DNA from: Temnopleurus reevesii
Lineage: Eukaryota > Echinodermata > Echinoidea > Temnopleuroida > Temnopleuridae
DNA length: 64,000 nt
Direction of reading: 5' to 3'
Assembly (NCBI GenBank): GCA_036244855.1
Contig: BQKZ01000641.1
Coordinates: 1 to 64,000, forward strand
Shown: one piece after another, positions 10,640 to 22,620 of the stretch
Numbering within the stretch: position 1 is the stretch's first letter
How the letters are laid out: each line of letters starts with the position of its first letter
Program-made: the position numbers and the translations under genes
The notes under the pieces: generated by a model
What the model was told of the DNA's origin: nothing
The model's database searches: none
What the model saw: the letters and a program-made list of their open reading frames with translations, nothing else

Positions 10640-10775
10640 CGATTGAAGCCTGGTTGATTTCACTCAAGCTCTGGTCTTTAAGAAAGTTGCAGGTTTGAAT
10701 CTCTACCATTGCATTGATTTCATTCAGCATAAAATTCATCCACATTGTACTGCACTCAACCCAGGTTATGTAAGT
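10640..10775 (+). repeat. Degraded tRNA-derived SINE
   Basis: A B-box-like 'gttgcaggtttgaatctc' is followed by the shared body 'cattgtactgcactcaaccc'. The 3' end is lost. Confidence 0.65.
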
Positions 10776-10786
10776 AGTAAATGAAG

Positions 10787-10908
10787 AGGGCATTGGTGTC
10801 AGGGATCCGCAAACAAAGGAACATCAGATCGAAAGAGAAAAATTGAAGGGTAGNGGGATCCGCAAACAAAGGAACATCAGATCGAAAGAGAAAAATTGAA
10901 GGGTAGGA
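10787..10908 (+). repeat. Repeated 53 bp segment across a single-N contig join
   Basis: The 53 bases before the lone n at 10854 are repeated after it, starting 'gggatccgcaaacaaagg' and ending 'ttgaagggtag'. The identity suggests an uncollapsed contig overlap, not a real tandem repeat. Confidence 0.8.
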
Positions 10909-10934
10909 AAAGGGCGTAAGCATCATCACCATGT

Positions 10935-11075
10935 GGCTATGGCTCCAAAGTCTAAATAAGAAATTCATAGGTCTGAATCTCAGCCATGGCATTTATTCTA
11001 TTCAGCATATAATTCATCCATATTGTGTTGAATCCAAACCAGATAAATGAATGGAGATGGTATCCATTGCCATGA
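10935..11075 (+). repeat. Degraded SINE fragment
   Basis: 'catccatattgtgttgaatc' and the preceding 'ggtctgaatctcagccatgg' follow the order of the 10640 SINE, but strongly diverged. Confidence 0.5.
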
Positions 11076-12955
11076 ATCCACATAAAAACATTCAAGAGAC
11101 TGAAGGGAAAATGAAGGGTACAAAAAGAGGAAGATTGGAGAAATAAAGTTTGGTGTAGCTATTGGAAAAAAGTGCTGAAATTAAAGAGGTGCTCAACAAA
11201 TGAAGACAGCAATTCAAGAAGTTCAGAAACCATACCAAAAACCATTTAGCAAAATGTCATTCTCGAAAAATAACAAAGAGAAAGCAAGAAATGAAATAAT
11301 GGGGAACATAATTTTAAGTTATCTTGAAATGTATATCACTACTGGCCACAAACTTGTACACGTAAGGAAAAATATTCCTTTCAGATTGCGAGCTTCCATT
11401 CATGCGATTGCTTGAAATCTCCTTTTGATGCAATAATGAGATACAGAAAGAGCCTAATGTAACACGAGAAACCAAAAATCATATTGTATCCTATTGCCTG
11501 TCACTCAAAATCATGCACGGTGTCATAATTTCATGAGATTGGAAGAGGAAACCAAAACAGAAACCTGCTTAGAATAGATTAATATGGGTAGAATTAATCA
11601 CAGAAGCACATAATGTGTTGATAACGTCATCCAAGAATAACATTGTGGCCTAGATTGGTCGATATTAGACCCAGAGTTGGGCATCAAAATGAGTGTCAGA
11701 GTGGTTTGAGGTATATGAAGATGGGATCTTTCATATTAGAGTAAATTAGAACATGACAAATTTGTAATTTTTTTCAGAGCCATACCAATTCAATTTTAAT
11801 TCAATTCAAGTTTAATCAAAATTAATGATTACTAGAGATATCTTAAATCAAATCCACCTGCAACATTCACTAAATCTTAAAAGAGACAAAGAAAAAATGA
11901 TCATATCTTCTGAAATGAATACTGTAATGCATTTTCATATACAGCACTATTTTCCGTTAAAATCATCATTTGGGTCATATTGCATAATACTTGTTTTCAT
12001 TTAATATCAAAAGGAACCAGAGGTCTACCCAATAAATTCACACCAAATCCCTGGTACTCGAGGACTTTTGAAGGGAAAACTTGTAAAAGCTCATATTTTT
12101 TTTTTCTTTTTTACATATAACAGATAAAGAATGTGCATGATAATCAGTTTTGGGAAAGAGTAAAAAAAAATACATAAAGGAATATTCATTTGTAGAAAAT
12201 AAAGACCAAACTTCATTAAATGAAAGAAAATGAAAATATGCGAAAAAATGAACCTGGTGTGAACAACCCCATTCTTTGAAGATGAGATGCAGAGATGTAA
12301 TGAAATTTGATGCTATGTGAAGGGTGACTGCCCTGAGCGCTCCAGCACTGAGCTTGACTAGATTATACGACATCCCCCAACCAAAAAATAGATGGGTATG
12401 GATGTTAAAAAAATAATTCTGACTCGAGTCAAAATCAGCTTCAAAATATTTTCAAAGAAGAGACACATAAGAGATTACTACATGGACAGAGCGTCTTCAT
12501 CATGCATTAAAGAATCATTTTGTATGGATTGTAAATGACCTAGTTCTGAGTGGTCAACATATTTTCCATTTTCTAGGTGTCTCCATTCATTGTGTTTTAC
12601 TTTGTAGGGTTCCCCAGCTCAGTGCACACAGCCATCACAATAGCTCCCTTACAAGAACTTTGAAGTAAAATCAAAATGCAAATATTTCTAGGTTGGGTGA
12701 AAAAATTCTCACTTGCTCAGAAGAAAATATTCTTTTACTTTTCTGTTTTAATAAAAATCAATTTGTTTTTGTCTTGCAAATTTCTACACGATCCTCATAA
12801 TTGCTGTGGGCAGTGGTATCTTTTCTTGTCATTGAAAAAATTTGAATACACTTGACAAAGTGCAATAGCTGAGCAGCCGTTCTCCACTTATAGGTTCTCA
12901 CCTTAAGTGTTAGGGTGTTGTGGACGACTTAGACTTGAATAAAAAAAGGAAAAAA
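11076..12955. other. AT-rich intronic DNA
   Basis: No exon, RNA gene or recognisable repeat is seen. Open frames are short and unsupported. Confidence 0.45.
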
Positions 12956-13345
12956 TGGCTGAATTCCTGATCTTGGTGATGAAATCAGAGACCGTCTGAC
13001 ATCACGCAGGAAATTTGACGAAACTTGAGATAGACAATCCCCCTCCATTAACGTATCTCTCGGCAATGGGCATTTGTTCGGGTGGAGGGGCAGGCGTGAA
13101 AAACCTCGCCAGGCTGAACAACGATAATAGGGAATGAATTTGTAATCCGCCAGTGTGTTAAGCCTGGCTCTTGGGATTTCTGAAGGCCCAATGGGGATTG
13201 ATAATCGAAAATCTCGGGCTTTGCCCTTTTTTGGGCAAGCTCTCCATCTGAAGTTCGTATCTAAAAACCCTCTTCATCTCACAAACTGCTTCTTAATTCT
13301 ATTGATTTGCAGCCGCTCATTTCCGCTGTCATCAGCTTTATAGAA
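12956..13345. promoter_or_regulatory. Candidate conserved non-coding island
   Basis: About 390 bases of balanced composition without simple repeats, for example 'ggcatttgttcgggtggagg' and 'gtaatccgccagtgtgttaa', stand inside AT-rich intron. A 62-codon plus-strand frame here has no splice context. Regulatory function is inferred. Confidence 0.3.
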
Positions 13346-14149
13346 GAGGTTACAAATGAACATGAAGAAGGTATTTCGGATTAATTATTAGAAAGTGCGT
13401 AAATACATAGATGCACTAAAAGGAAGGATTATAAATGAACGAATCTGGGGAGCTTAAAGGGTTTTTTCAACGTGATTTTACATTCCTTTCTCTGTATCAA
13501 CAGCATACACATACACCCACATCAGCTTCCACCCACACACACTCATGCATGCAAACACACACACAAACGCACATATACATTTATAAACATTGCCTTTTTT
13601 CAAAGATGAATTAGGCTTACTCTAATTTGGTCAGCCCCATCCATCTCTATTCTAGAAAACACTTCTATTTCTCCATATTTCTTTACTTTTCTCTTTCTTT
13701 TCCTCCTCCTCCTCTACTATTTCTCCTTCCCTCTGTTTTTTCTCTCTCCTAGATTCACTGACCAAAAGACGAAAAGAAAAGCTAATCTCATCTTACCTCT
13801 CCCTACCATCCTTCGAGCTCTAAGCAGGTGATTTCTCACCTTCATCCAAACCCCCTGCTCCCTAAAGCCTTTATTCAAGGTGGCAAATTTCAATCACTAA
13901 CAAAAAAGCATACATGTGGGACTAGAGGCAATTTCTAGTGTGTAGCAATCAGTAAAAATGGTAATTGCAGTCTTTGCATTTGGAGAGAGGTAATACCTCA
14001 AAACTTAGATGGCTTTGTAGCTACAGTGATTTCTTTTTAAAAACGTTATTTTATGGATGTCATTAATCATCAAAATAAAGTCTTATAGAATTTAAACATG
14101 CCATCTCCCTGGTCACCTATTCGGATGTGCGAGACAGTATCTAATATTA
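13346..14149. other. Intronic DNA with CA-rich and CT-rich simple tracts
   Basis: CA-rich sequence lies at about 13500-13575, and pyrimidine-rich sequence at 13670-13760. No exon is seen. Confidence 0.5.
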
Positions 14150-14360
14150 TTACCTGGCCATAGCAATAGCCACCAGGTGGGCGCTCTTTGCACTTAAAGG
14201 ATTAAATTCTTGCCGGTACCCATTTACATCACCTGGGTTGAGTGCAGCACAGTGTGGATGAATTTCTTGCTGAAGGAAATTAACACCATGGATGGGATTC
14301 AAACGGCGAACCCTATAGTTGAGAGGCAGATGTAACAACCACTACACCATGATGCTTCCA
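14150..14360 (-). repeat. tRNA-derived SINE, well preserved head
   Basis: On the minus strand it starts with 'catggtgtagtggttgttac', which is A-box like. A B-box region follows ('cgccgtttgaatcccatcc'), then the body 'ctgtgctgcactcaacccag', 'gatgtaaatgggtaccggca' and the trailing 'cctttaagtgcaaagagcgc'. It is one of the most complete copies in the window. The plus-strand flank has no (TTA) tail. Confidence 0.85.
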
Positions 14361-15865
14361 TAGCAAGTCTAAAATTAAGTACTCTTTCTTCATAAATATA
14401 ATATCATCAGCTCCCTACTCATAGGAAATGATATTTATTAGAAAATTGACTACAAATTTAAACAAAACCATGTAATACACTTTTTGGGGTAAAATGTTCA
14501 TTGTTATATGCAAGTAAAAAATAATGCTCCATAAAAACATAAACTCTTTGTTCATTCCATTGAAACATTTAATGATTATGCCCCTTAAAGAATGACTTTG
14601 ATATTTCTATCGAAAAGTATCAAGCTATAGAATTACATCTTGAAGTAAGATAAAGAAATTATGACACAGCAAAATAAATAACAAAGAGGGAAAATTATGC
14701 AAAGTCATTTCGGTACAAATCATTTACACAAAGAACTTTATTCAAATTGTTGTGTATTGGAAGGATATGCATTTTTACTTGTCATTAAATGGGAAGAAAT
14801 ATTTCAGGTTTGGCTTTAGATATCGAGATAAAATTTTGCTGACAGGCAATAATTTGAAGACTCCTCGGTATGAATTGCTGAAAATACATCCAACATGAAA
14901 TACGTAAACAAAACAAGAATGGAAAGGTTACTACAAAGTCATATCCTCGCAGAAATATCTCCAACAGCATAGTTTTAGTCTCAGATTGATCAATTATTTT
15001 TATTGAATGAAAATTGGGAAATCAAAACCGCAAACCTACTTGATTGAATCTAATCTCACACTCACCCCTTCCGAAAGTCGCACCTCTTCCTCACACCTTT
15101 CTTTTATTTCCTTCGAGGAATGCGCCATTTTAGCAAATCATATCAAACTAATGATCCTTGTTTACTACTTTTCAAATACAACTTCTTCCATTTCTTGTGA
15201 CAATCTTTTCAAAATGCAGGTTATCGTCACGCCATTCTCATAACCCCTAAATATGATTTTATCTTTTGGATCTAGAGTTTTCCAGGGCTTTAAAAAGTAG
15301 ATGATCCTGTTTCTATTTTCCATAATTGTTGAGCCAAGTTTTAAATTGGTTAGTCCCTCCCTTGTCCTGCCCCAAACCCAACTACAAATGTTTGATTTTC
15401 CTCTGTGGTACTGTTAAATATGAAAACTGGCGTCATTGGGGATTGCTAGTCTAGGTTGAAGACTCAAACATAATATTCATTTATCATTCATAAATAAAGT
15501 CTGGTTCTACTTATCAAAATAACTTATAACAAAAAATTCCAATATAAATAAATGATGTATTAATGAGAAAAATCATATTTTTTTGGTAGAAAATTATGGT
15601 TTATAAAGTTAAGATTTTAAATATCTTATGTGACTTGCAAAATTAATTTCTAAAAAAATGAGTAAGAAAGTCTGATTGAGGAAGGAAAGGAAGACTAAGT
15701 AAAGGAACAGACCTAGTTCTCTAAAAATGAACCTATCCTATAAAATAAGAATAAAAGTTATCTCAAACTAACATCCAAAATGACCGCTGAATCCTGAGGG
15801 ATTAAAGAGTGAAGCAGAAGAAGTGGGAGGGGAAAGGAGTCAAAAGGTTAGGGGCGAAACAATTT
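14361..15865. other. AT-rich intronic DNA
   Basis: No exon or repeat family is recognised. Confidence 0.45.
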
Positions 15866-16270
15866 TTCTTTTACTCACTCTCTCTCTCTCTCTGTCCCTC
15901 CCTCCCTCCCTGTCTCCGTCCTTCACCCTCCCTCCCTTCCTCCCCCTCCCTCCTTTCCTCTGTGTATCCATCCTTGGCCATCCCTCTCTTTCCCTCCCTC
16001 CTTCCCACAATCACTCCATCTCTCCTCCCTCCCTCCCTCCTTCTCTCCCTTCCCCTTCTCTCCCTCACTGCTTCACCCTACCCCCTTCCTCTCTTGCTCC
16101 CTCTCCCTCCCTCTCCCATCCATCCTTGCCTATCACTCCATCCTCCCTGCCCTTCCCTCTATCCTATAACCCCCTCTCTATCTCTCTCTCTCTCTCTCTC
16201 TGTTTTCTCTTTCTGTCTATATCTCTATCCACCAACTGTCTTTGTCTTTCTATCCCTCTTCTTCCTTTAT
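15866..16270. repeat. 400 bp polypyrimidine tract
   Basis: Almost uninterrupted C/T on the plus strand, with (CCCT)n and (CT)n registers and pure (CT)n at about 15874-15892 and 16180-16202. Long open frames on both strands here (Ser/Leu/Pro-rich or Arg/Glu/Gly-rich) are artefacts of the tract. The homopurine/homopyrimidine character could allow triplex DNA. Confidence 0.9.
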
Positions 16271-16832
16271 CATTCTCCTTTCTTTATTCAAATATAAAGC
16301 AAAGAATGGATAGATAAGTCATAGAGTGGTAAATTCATGACGGAGGTTATGATAAGTAGGTCAACATAATGTAAAATTCTACACTACCAAAAAACCAATG
16401 CCAGAAACTATTGAATTATGAATAATCTCTGAATAATAGGGGGAGTGTCTTGCTCATTATGGTCATAATGTATTTATCATAAAATTCAATAGAACATAAA
16501 AACAATGCACTCCAGAGGGTTTAAAGGAAGATGAATAATGTTTACTAACAGGGATATAGTTTTTATTAAAGAAATATTAAGGGAGATAATACCCTAATGG
16601 GAATAGAAGAAAAGAAAGGGGAAAAACAAGTTAAGTGGAAAAATGTTGTGTTTTTTTTTTGGGGGGGGGGAAGGGAATTGCCAGTAAGAGTACATATGAT
16701 TGAATTAAAAATCAATCAACTACAGAATGGTTTGCAATTTCATTACCAGTTATGTGTAATTGCAACAATATGTTCTAAGATTCTTGTGAGGATTTGCAGA
16801 AAGATGAAAGAAGGATCGATTGCTACACTCAC
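16271..16832. other. Intronic DNA with T10G10 run
   Basis: No exon is seen before the splice donor at 16832. An abrupt poly-T then poly-G run lies at about 16651-16670. Confidence 0.5.
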
Positions 16833-16896
16833 CATCGTGCTGTCAGTCTTGGCTTTAACTAGCTCCCTCTGTAGTCTGGCTACAGACAGCTTCTCT
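16833..16896 (-). CDS. Internal coiled-coil exon, most 5' one found
   Basis: This is a 64-base exon. On the minus strand the acceptor is GTGTCTTTACAG and the donor ATG/GTGAGT is a textbook match. One base completes a split codon, then it reads EKLSVARLQRELVKAKTDSTM. The upstream intron is therefore phase 2 and the downstream one phase 0, matching the exon at 6427-6624. V5, L8, L12, A15 and S19 continue a heptad pattern, so the coiled coil runs across the exon junction. Upstream exons ending in phase 2 must exist on the minus strand beyond 16.9 kb, and I could not locate them. Confidence 0.75.
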
Positions 16897-17623
16897 CTGT
16901 AAAGACACACACAAAATAGGACAATATGTGAAGGAGGTATGAAATATGATGCATATATCATGGGTATTTAACAAGGAAGTTGATGTTGAAAAGAATATCA
17001 CAATTATCATGCAATCACTAGAAAAAAAAGGACAACATAAAAATATCATTGAATCATACACAATTATCAGATTAATCTTTAATTTACATTCATTCATGGA
17101 GAAATTCTGTATTCATCCGAGGAGTGATAAAAATATGATAAAAGACTGTGCGCATTATTAAGCCAATAATTTTAATTTAATAACGTCCCAAATTTTCAAG
17201 GGCACCTGCCTCTTTCTTCAGGGGAAAAACAAGCAATAACCTCCCCCCCTCCCCATGCCTGAAATTATCAGTTGGCAGTTGAATCCAGAGGGAGAAGACA
17301 GAAAATTAAAAGGGTAATTAAGAACATTTTTGTTTTCTTTCTGTTCCCTCAGCCCATCCCCCGCTTTCAAGTCTTGATCCTCTTTCTTTGTTTCTCTCCC
17401 TCCTGACCTCCCTCCCTCCATATATATCTCTTTCTCTCCCTCGTTCATGCTCTCCCCTCCCTCCTCCATCTATCCTTCTCCCCTCACTGTATGTTAATGT
17501 TTATGATATGGAGACAAATCAATGGCAAAAATGAACTAATATGATCAACAAGAAGCTCATCAGACAACAAAATAAAGACTCCACACGAATACTGAAGTAT
17601 CCCCTCCTCTCACACCTAGGAGT
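16897..17623. other. Non-coding DNA, pyrimidine-rich at 17390-17480
   Basis: No exon is supported. The minus-strand frame at 17218-17469 arises from the pyrimidine tract. If the gene continues upstream, this is intron. Confidence 0.45.
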
Positions 17624-17790
17624 GTTCAAAAGTTGCAATAGCAAATCAACTGCAATTCAGTTGCAACACGTATTTTCATTCATGCACGATATGCCCTTCT
17701 AACAAAACAAGCGTGAAACGAGGATTTTGATTGGCACGTTCAGTTCAACTGGAACTTGCAATCAATTGCAACTTTTGAACAACACCCCCT
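17624..17790. mobile_element. MITE family 1, copy c
   Basis: The left end 'gtgttcaaaagttgcaatag' is slightly truncated relative to other copies. The right end 'ttgcaacttttgaacaacac' is intact. The core 'attttcattcatgcacgat' matches copy b. Confidence 0.75.
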
Positions 17791-17999
17791 TTAGAGTACC
17801 TAAAAATGTTCATCCTGTGACTACTGTAACTGGGTAGTCCCTGCACAAAGTCTATGAGAATAACGAAATTCAGAAGTCAATGGGTTAATGTCTATCTATG
17901 ATCTAGAGACCAGTCAATGGCAAGTTCAAACTAACATAATCCATAAGAAGCTCATCCCTTCCCTCAATCATTGATTGTAGGCTTCATTTGACTTGCAGC

Positions 18000-18240
18000 T
18001 CTTTTAATGCACCGTTGGGACACTTTGGCATGCCCGTAATAATATTCCTTCGGTCGCAAGGTATCGCAAGTAACTGCGTGGAAAGGTTGATTTGTTTGGA
18101 GGAGCGCTCCCACTGTCGTGTGCGTTTAGCAGCTGAGCGTAAGAGCCATTAGGAACCGTGACAGTCAATAGACTCAATTCATTAGAAGATGTCTCCCCCT
18201 CTTCTGCGCTGGTTGCTGCCTAATTTTCTTTCCATCTTCT
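18000..18240. promoter_or_regulatory. Candidate conserved non-coding island
   Basis: A dense, non-repetitive, balanced-composition stretch, for example 'cttcggtcgcaaggtatcgc' and 'gcagctgagcgtaagagcc', between AT-rich flanks. It has no exon signals. Regulatory role is inferred. Confidence 0.3.
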
Positions 18241-19439
18241 TCGCTCTTAAAATCAGTTATCTCAAGGTTTCCTTTTCTTCTTTTTGCTCCTACTACCATA
18301 ATTTATTCCATTTCCTCTCATTCAACCCTGAGAATGCTGGATTGTTATGTTTTGCACAACATTAAGAAAATAACTGCAATCAGAGCCATTGCCATTCAAA
18401 TTGTTGACCCTTCGTTAAACCTACAAGACATTATTATATAGATATCTCCAACAAATATGAGAGCTTGATTTCAATCAAATTCAAAAGCAAACATATACAG
18501 GGTAAATAATATATACAATGTAAAAGAATGAGGAGAAAGCTGAGAAGACAGAAGCCTTATAATGCTGCCATCAAATATGCAATTGATATACATGTACAAT
18601 ATTATAAAAAGTAACATAGAATGAACGAAAAAGAGATTTAATATATGACTGAGAATTGTTTGAATTTTACAAAATCTTAAAGTGGAAAATAAACAATACT
18701 CTTGTAAAAATGGCAAGAAACAAAAGATGTGTAGTCAAGGATTTGTTCAAACCATATTGTGAGAAATTACTGTGATTGACCAAAAACACATTCATCAATA
18801 ACATAATCATTCAGAGTGCTAGGTCTAAGACAATTAAAAAAAATCATCTGGTAAAGAAGTACAAATTTAAAATGAATATTCTTCACATTAGCCAAGACTT
18901 TACACAGGTTTGTGTGCATATTTTGAAAAGCTGCATGTGTCCAATGTTCCAATTTACATTGTATTCCTACAACTCATTTCACATCTACTTTAGATGTACA
19001 AAGCATCTAGAGAGTTTTAAAACATTTATTAATCCTAAACCCTACGATTGACCATCATTTCTTCCCTAATCATCACACCATATAATCATGTTTTACTATA
19101 CAACTTAATACAAACAAATATTGATCAATATCAAAACACAATTTTTTCACATGAAATTTAAAATTATGACATACCGTCCTTTAAATCATTAACTATCATT
19201 CTTCTTTTTAAGCCATGAAAAAATACAAATTCATTACCAAGATGATTTTGCAAACCAACATTTCATACAATCCTTCCAACTATAGCAAATATAAAATCAG
19301 TTAAAAATAAGAATTCATCATAACCTAGATGCTATTGCAAAACTCACCACACTTCTCATGCTCCTTCGCAAGACACACATAATAAAATCCTCAAATGCAG
19401 GTGTTTTCTTCCAAAAGTCAGACATTCATCTTACGACTG
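18241..19439. other. AT-rich non-coding DNA
   Basis: No exon or repeat family is recognised. Confidence 0.45.
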
Positions 19440-19745
19440 ACATGAAATACAGAGCAAACCAATTGAGGCAAGCCTCTCCTAAGCTATTATGAGCTACTGG
19501 CAGTGTATGGACGAGATTGATCATGCTCTCCTGCAAATTAAATTTTCAGGACTCCCGCAAAATGAAATCCACTTATGCTGGGACAGGGCTCCCTCTATTG
19601 ATCATGGAAGCAGAAGTTTTTGCTATTTACGAACCATCATTGGGAGGCATTCTGCTTCAATTGGCAAGCAAGAAATATTGCATCTCCACATGAGAGAAAT
19701 CTGTAAAGGTCATTATCAAAGAGATAAATAGATCTTTGACCTCCA
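19440..19745. promoter_or_regulatory. Candidate conserved non-coding island
   Basis: A non-repetitive block with an 80-codon plus-strand frame that lacks splice sites at its ends and has no recognisable domain. I favour a non-coding element over a gene, with low certainty. Confidence 0.25.
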
Positions 19746-20009
19746 ATGACCCTAATGTTGTAACAATACAGGTATTATGTGTAGAAAACAATCTTCAGAC
19801 AAATCTCAGAAGCATAAGAAAAAAATAAAAAAATTGTTTGTAGAGCTCTGCAATCCAGTTCTAAAATTCCTTCTGCTACATTTACAAGTTTTAAGAGCTA
19901 TGACACCCAATTCTCAAAAGTGCAAGCAACATTACATTAAAAACCAACATTCATTAATTATATCATATGAAGTGGAAAAGGGAGTATACCAGTAAAGCAT
20001 TACATTTAA

Positions 20010-20300
20010 AGGGTCAAGTGGTTAGGATTCTCATCTTTCAATCACAAGGTTGCAGGTTCAAACCTTACTAAAACATTTCATTTTTTCAGTGACTAATACA
20101 TTTACATAAGGATGCACGAAAGCAAGGTCAGGTCAATGGGTACCTGACAGAAATGTCTGACCATTCATTGAAATATTTGGATGCTGGTACAGGCTAAAGT
20201 CAGTGTAATAATAATACAATAGAACCTTGAGCACTGCACAGCATGGATACTTGATATTATGCAAATTGGGACTCTCATAAATCAGCACTTTCCATTCTTG
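20010..20300 (+). repeat. tRNA-derived SINE, nearly full length but diverged
   Basis: An A-box-like 'caagtggttaggattctc' and B-box-like 'ggttgcaggttcaaacctt' are followed by 'caatgggtacctgacag', 'ggctaaagtcagtgtaataa' and 'ccttgagcactgcacagcat'. It shows the order of SINE parts that is broken up in other copies. Confidence 0.8.
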
Positions 20301-20491
20301 ATATGTGTGTTAAATAAATTGTATGTTGCTGTACTGTAACTATCATCAACATAAAAAGGAATAGATGTCCTAAAAGATGTCCTGAGGAAGCTGTTCACTT
20401 ATTGAAATTCTAACGATGATCAGAATAGCATCAGTGACTTCGAGCTGATTGTGAGAGTCCCAACAGAGCGATTGTCATCTTGTGATAGATA

Positions 20492-20759
20492 GTGGTCAAT
20501 ACACCAGAGTGAAACACGGAATATATCTCGTGAAGTCAGTTGATGGATGAGGGATTTGTAAAGAGAGAAATACATCTTAGAGGAGATGGGTTATCCTTCA
20601 TCTAGAGCTTGCTTGCGGTTGGAAGAGGAGGAATGGGTATAATAGTGAACGGAATATATAGGAATGATTGTGGTGAGGCCTTTGAGTAAATGGGGATGGC
20701 GTGCATATACAATGCACAACATGTAAATAACGTATAGAAAGATAATGATATTGATGTTC

Positions 20760-20803
<44 letters not shown>

Positions 20804-20884
20804 AATATTGATGATGGAAATGATGATGGTGATGATGATGATGATGATGATGGAAATGATGATGGTGATGGTGATGATGATGAC

Positions 20885-20980
<96 letters not shown>

Positions 20981-21067
20981 GATGATGATGCTGATGGTGA
21001 TGATGGTGATGACGAGATGATGATGATGATTATTATGGTGATGATGATGATGATTATGGTGATAATA

Positions 21068-21111
<44 letters not shown>

Positions 21112-22240
21112 GTGGAGGAGGGTGGGGTGGAGAAGAAGGAGGAGGATGATGATGATGATGAGTAGGAGGTAGACAATGGTAATAACGATGATGACGACGA
21201 TGACAACAATGATGATGATGATGATGATGCTGATGATGATGATGAATATGATGAGGATGATGATGATGATGATGATGTTGATAGGAGGAGGAGGAGGAGA
21301 AGGAGGAGGAGGAAGAGGAGGAGGATAGTGGTGATGGTCAATACACCTGAGTGAAACACAGAATATTTCTAGCAAAGTCAGTTGATGGATGAGGGATTTG
21401 TAAAGAGAGAAATGCATCTTGGGTGAGATGGGTTATCCTTCATTTAGAGCATGCTTGTGGTTAGAAGGAGGAATGGGTGTAATAGTGAAAGGAATATATA
21501 TAGGAATGATTGTGGTGAGGCCTGTGAGTAAATAGGGATGTTGTGGATATATAATGCACTGCAGATAAGATGTAATGTTAATAAAGGTAATGATGATGAT
21601 GATGATTATGGTGGTGGTGGTGGTGATGATGATGCTGATGGTGATGATGATGGTGATGACGAGATGATGATGATGATTATGGTGATGATGATAAAGTGGA
21701 GGAGGATGGGGTGGAGAAGAAGGAGGAGTATGATGATGATGAGGAGTAGGAGGAAGACAATGGTAATGACAACGATGACGAGGACGATGATAACATGATG
21801 AAGATGATGATGATAATGATGATGAATATGATAAGGAAGATGATGATGATGATGATGATGAGGAGGAGGAGGAGGAGGAAGAGGAGGATAATGGTGATGA
21901 TGGTCAATACACCGGAGTGAAACCCAGAATATTTCTCATCAAGTCAGTTGATGGATGAGGGATTTGTAAAGAGAGAGAAATACATCTTACGGGAGATGGG
22001 TTTTCATTCATCTTGAGCGTGCTTGTGGTCAGAAGGAGGAATGGAGATGCTATTGATAGATATAAATGGGAATGATCGTAGTGAGGTCTAAGAGAAAGTG
22101 GGGATACTGTGGATAATGCAGAACAGATACGATCTTACCGTGAGATAGGAAATAGTGATGATGATGATGAAGATGATGATGATGATGATAATGGTGATGA
22201 TGATGATGATCATAATGATGCTGATGGTGGTGGTAATGAC

Positions 22241-22292
<52 letters not shown>

Positions 22293-22300
22293 GTGGTGGT
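20492..22300. repeat. Composite tandem repeat: 250 bp unit plus (GAT)n array, three copies
   Basis: A complex unit ('ggtcaatacacc', 'gtcagttgatggatgaggga', 'taggaatgattgtggtgagg') starts at about 20492, 21335 and 21901. Each copy runs into a long GAT-rich array: about 20757-21330, 21590-21900 and 22157-22295. Unit starts are about 843 and 566 bases apart, the difference being array length. Poly-Met, poly-Asp and poly-Ser frames here are repeat artefacts. Confidence 0.9.
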
Positions 22301-22620
22301 AATTATGGTGATGCAGAGTATGGTAGCAAAGACAATTACAAAGAATACAATTGCCTTGGACATGATAATGCTGATGATTGTGGTGGTAGTGGTGGTGATG
22401 AATGGCAATGACATTGTTTAAGTACTAATATCTTGCAGTTCTTGAAATATTCCAAGAACTGGAGCATTTTACTGCTCATGAATATCAGACCAGAAAATCA
22501 CACCAAAATCACATCTAAAAGATAAACTATCACATTTCAGGCAAGAGGAAAAATGGAAGCACCATAGAAAAGATCTCCACCACAATAATCTTACAAAAAA
22601 GATACATCTTATTCAATATG
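22301..22620. other. Non-coding DNA between arrays
   Basis: No gene is visible. Confidence 0.4.

Larger units (their letters stand above)
6625..16832 (-). other. 10.2 kb intron of the coiled-coil gene
   Basis: It is bounded by the donor at 16832 (ATG/GTGAGT) and the acceptor at 6625 (TTTCAG), both phase 0. It contains MITEs, SINEs, a fold-back element, a polypyrimidine tract and several higher-complexity islands described separately. I saw no other exon inside it, but a short one could be missed. Confidence 0.6.

Noticed and set aside
15809..16317. ORFs of 162 and 164 codons rich in Ser, Leu and Pro
   Set aside because: They are read-through of a C/T-only tract. Both frames and the opposite strand are open for the same reason.
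20745..22421. Poly-Met, poly-Asp, poly-Ser and poly-Ile ORFs up to 219 codons
   Set aside because: Direct translations of (GAT)n and (ATC)n microsatellites.
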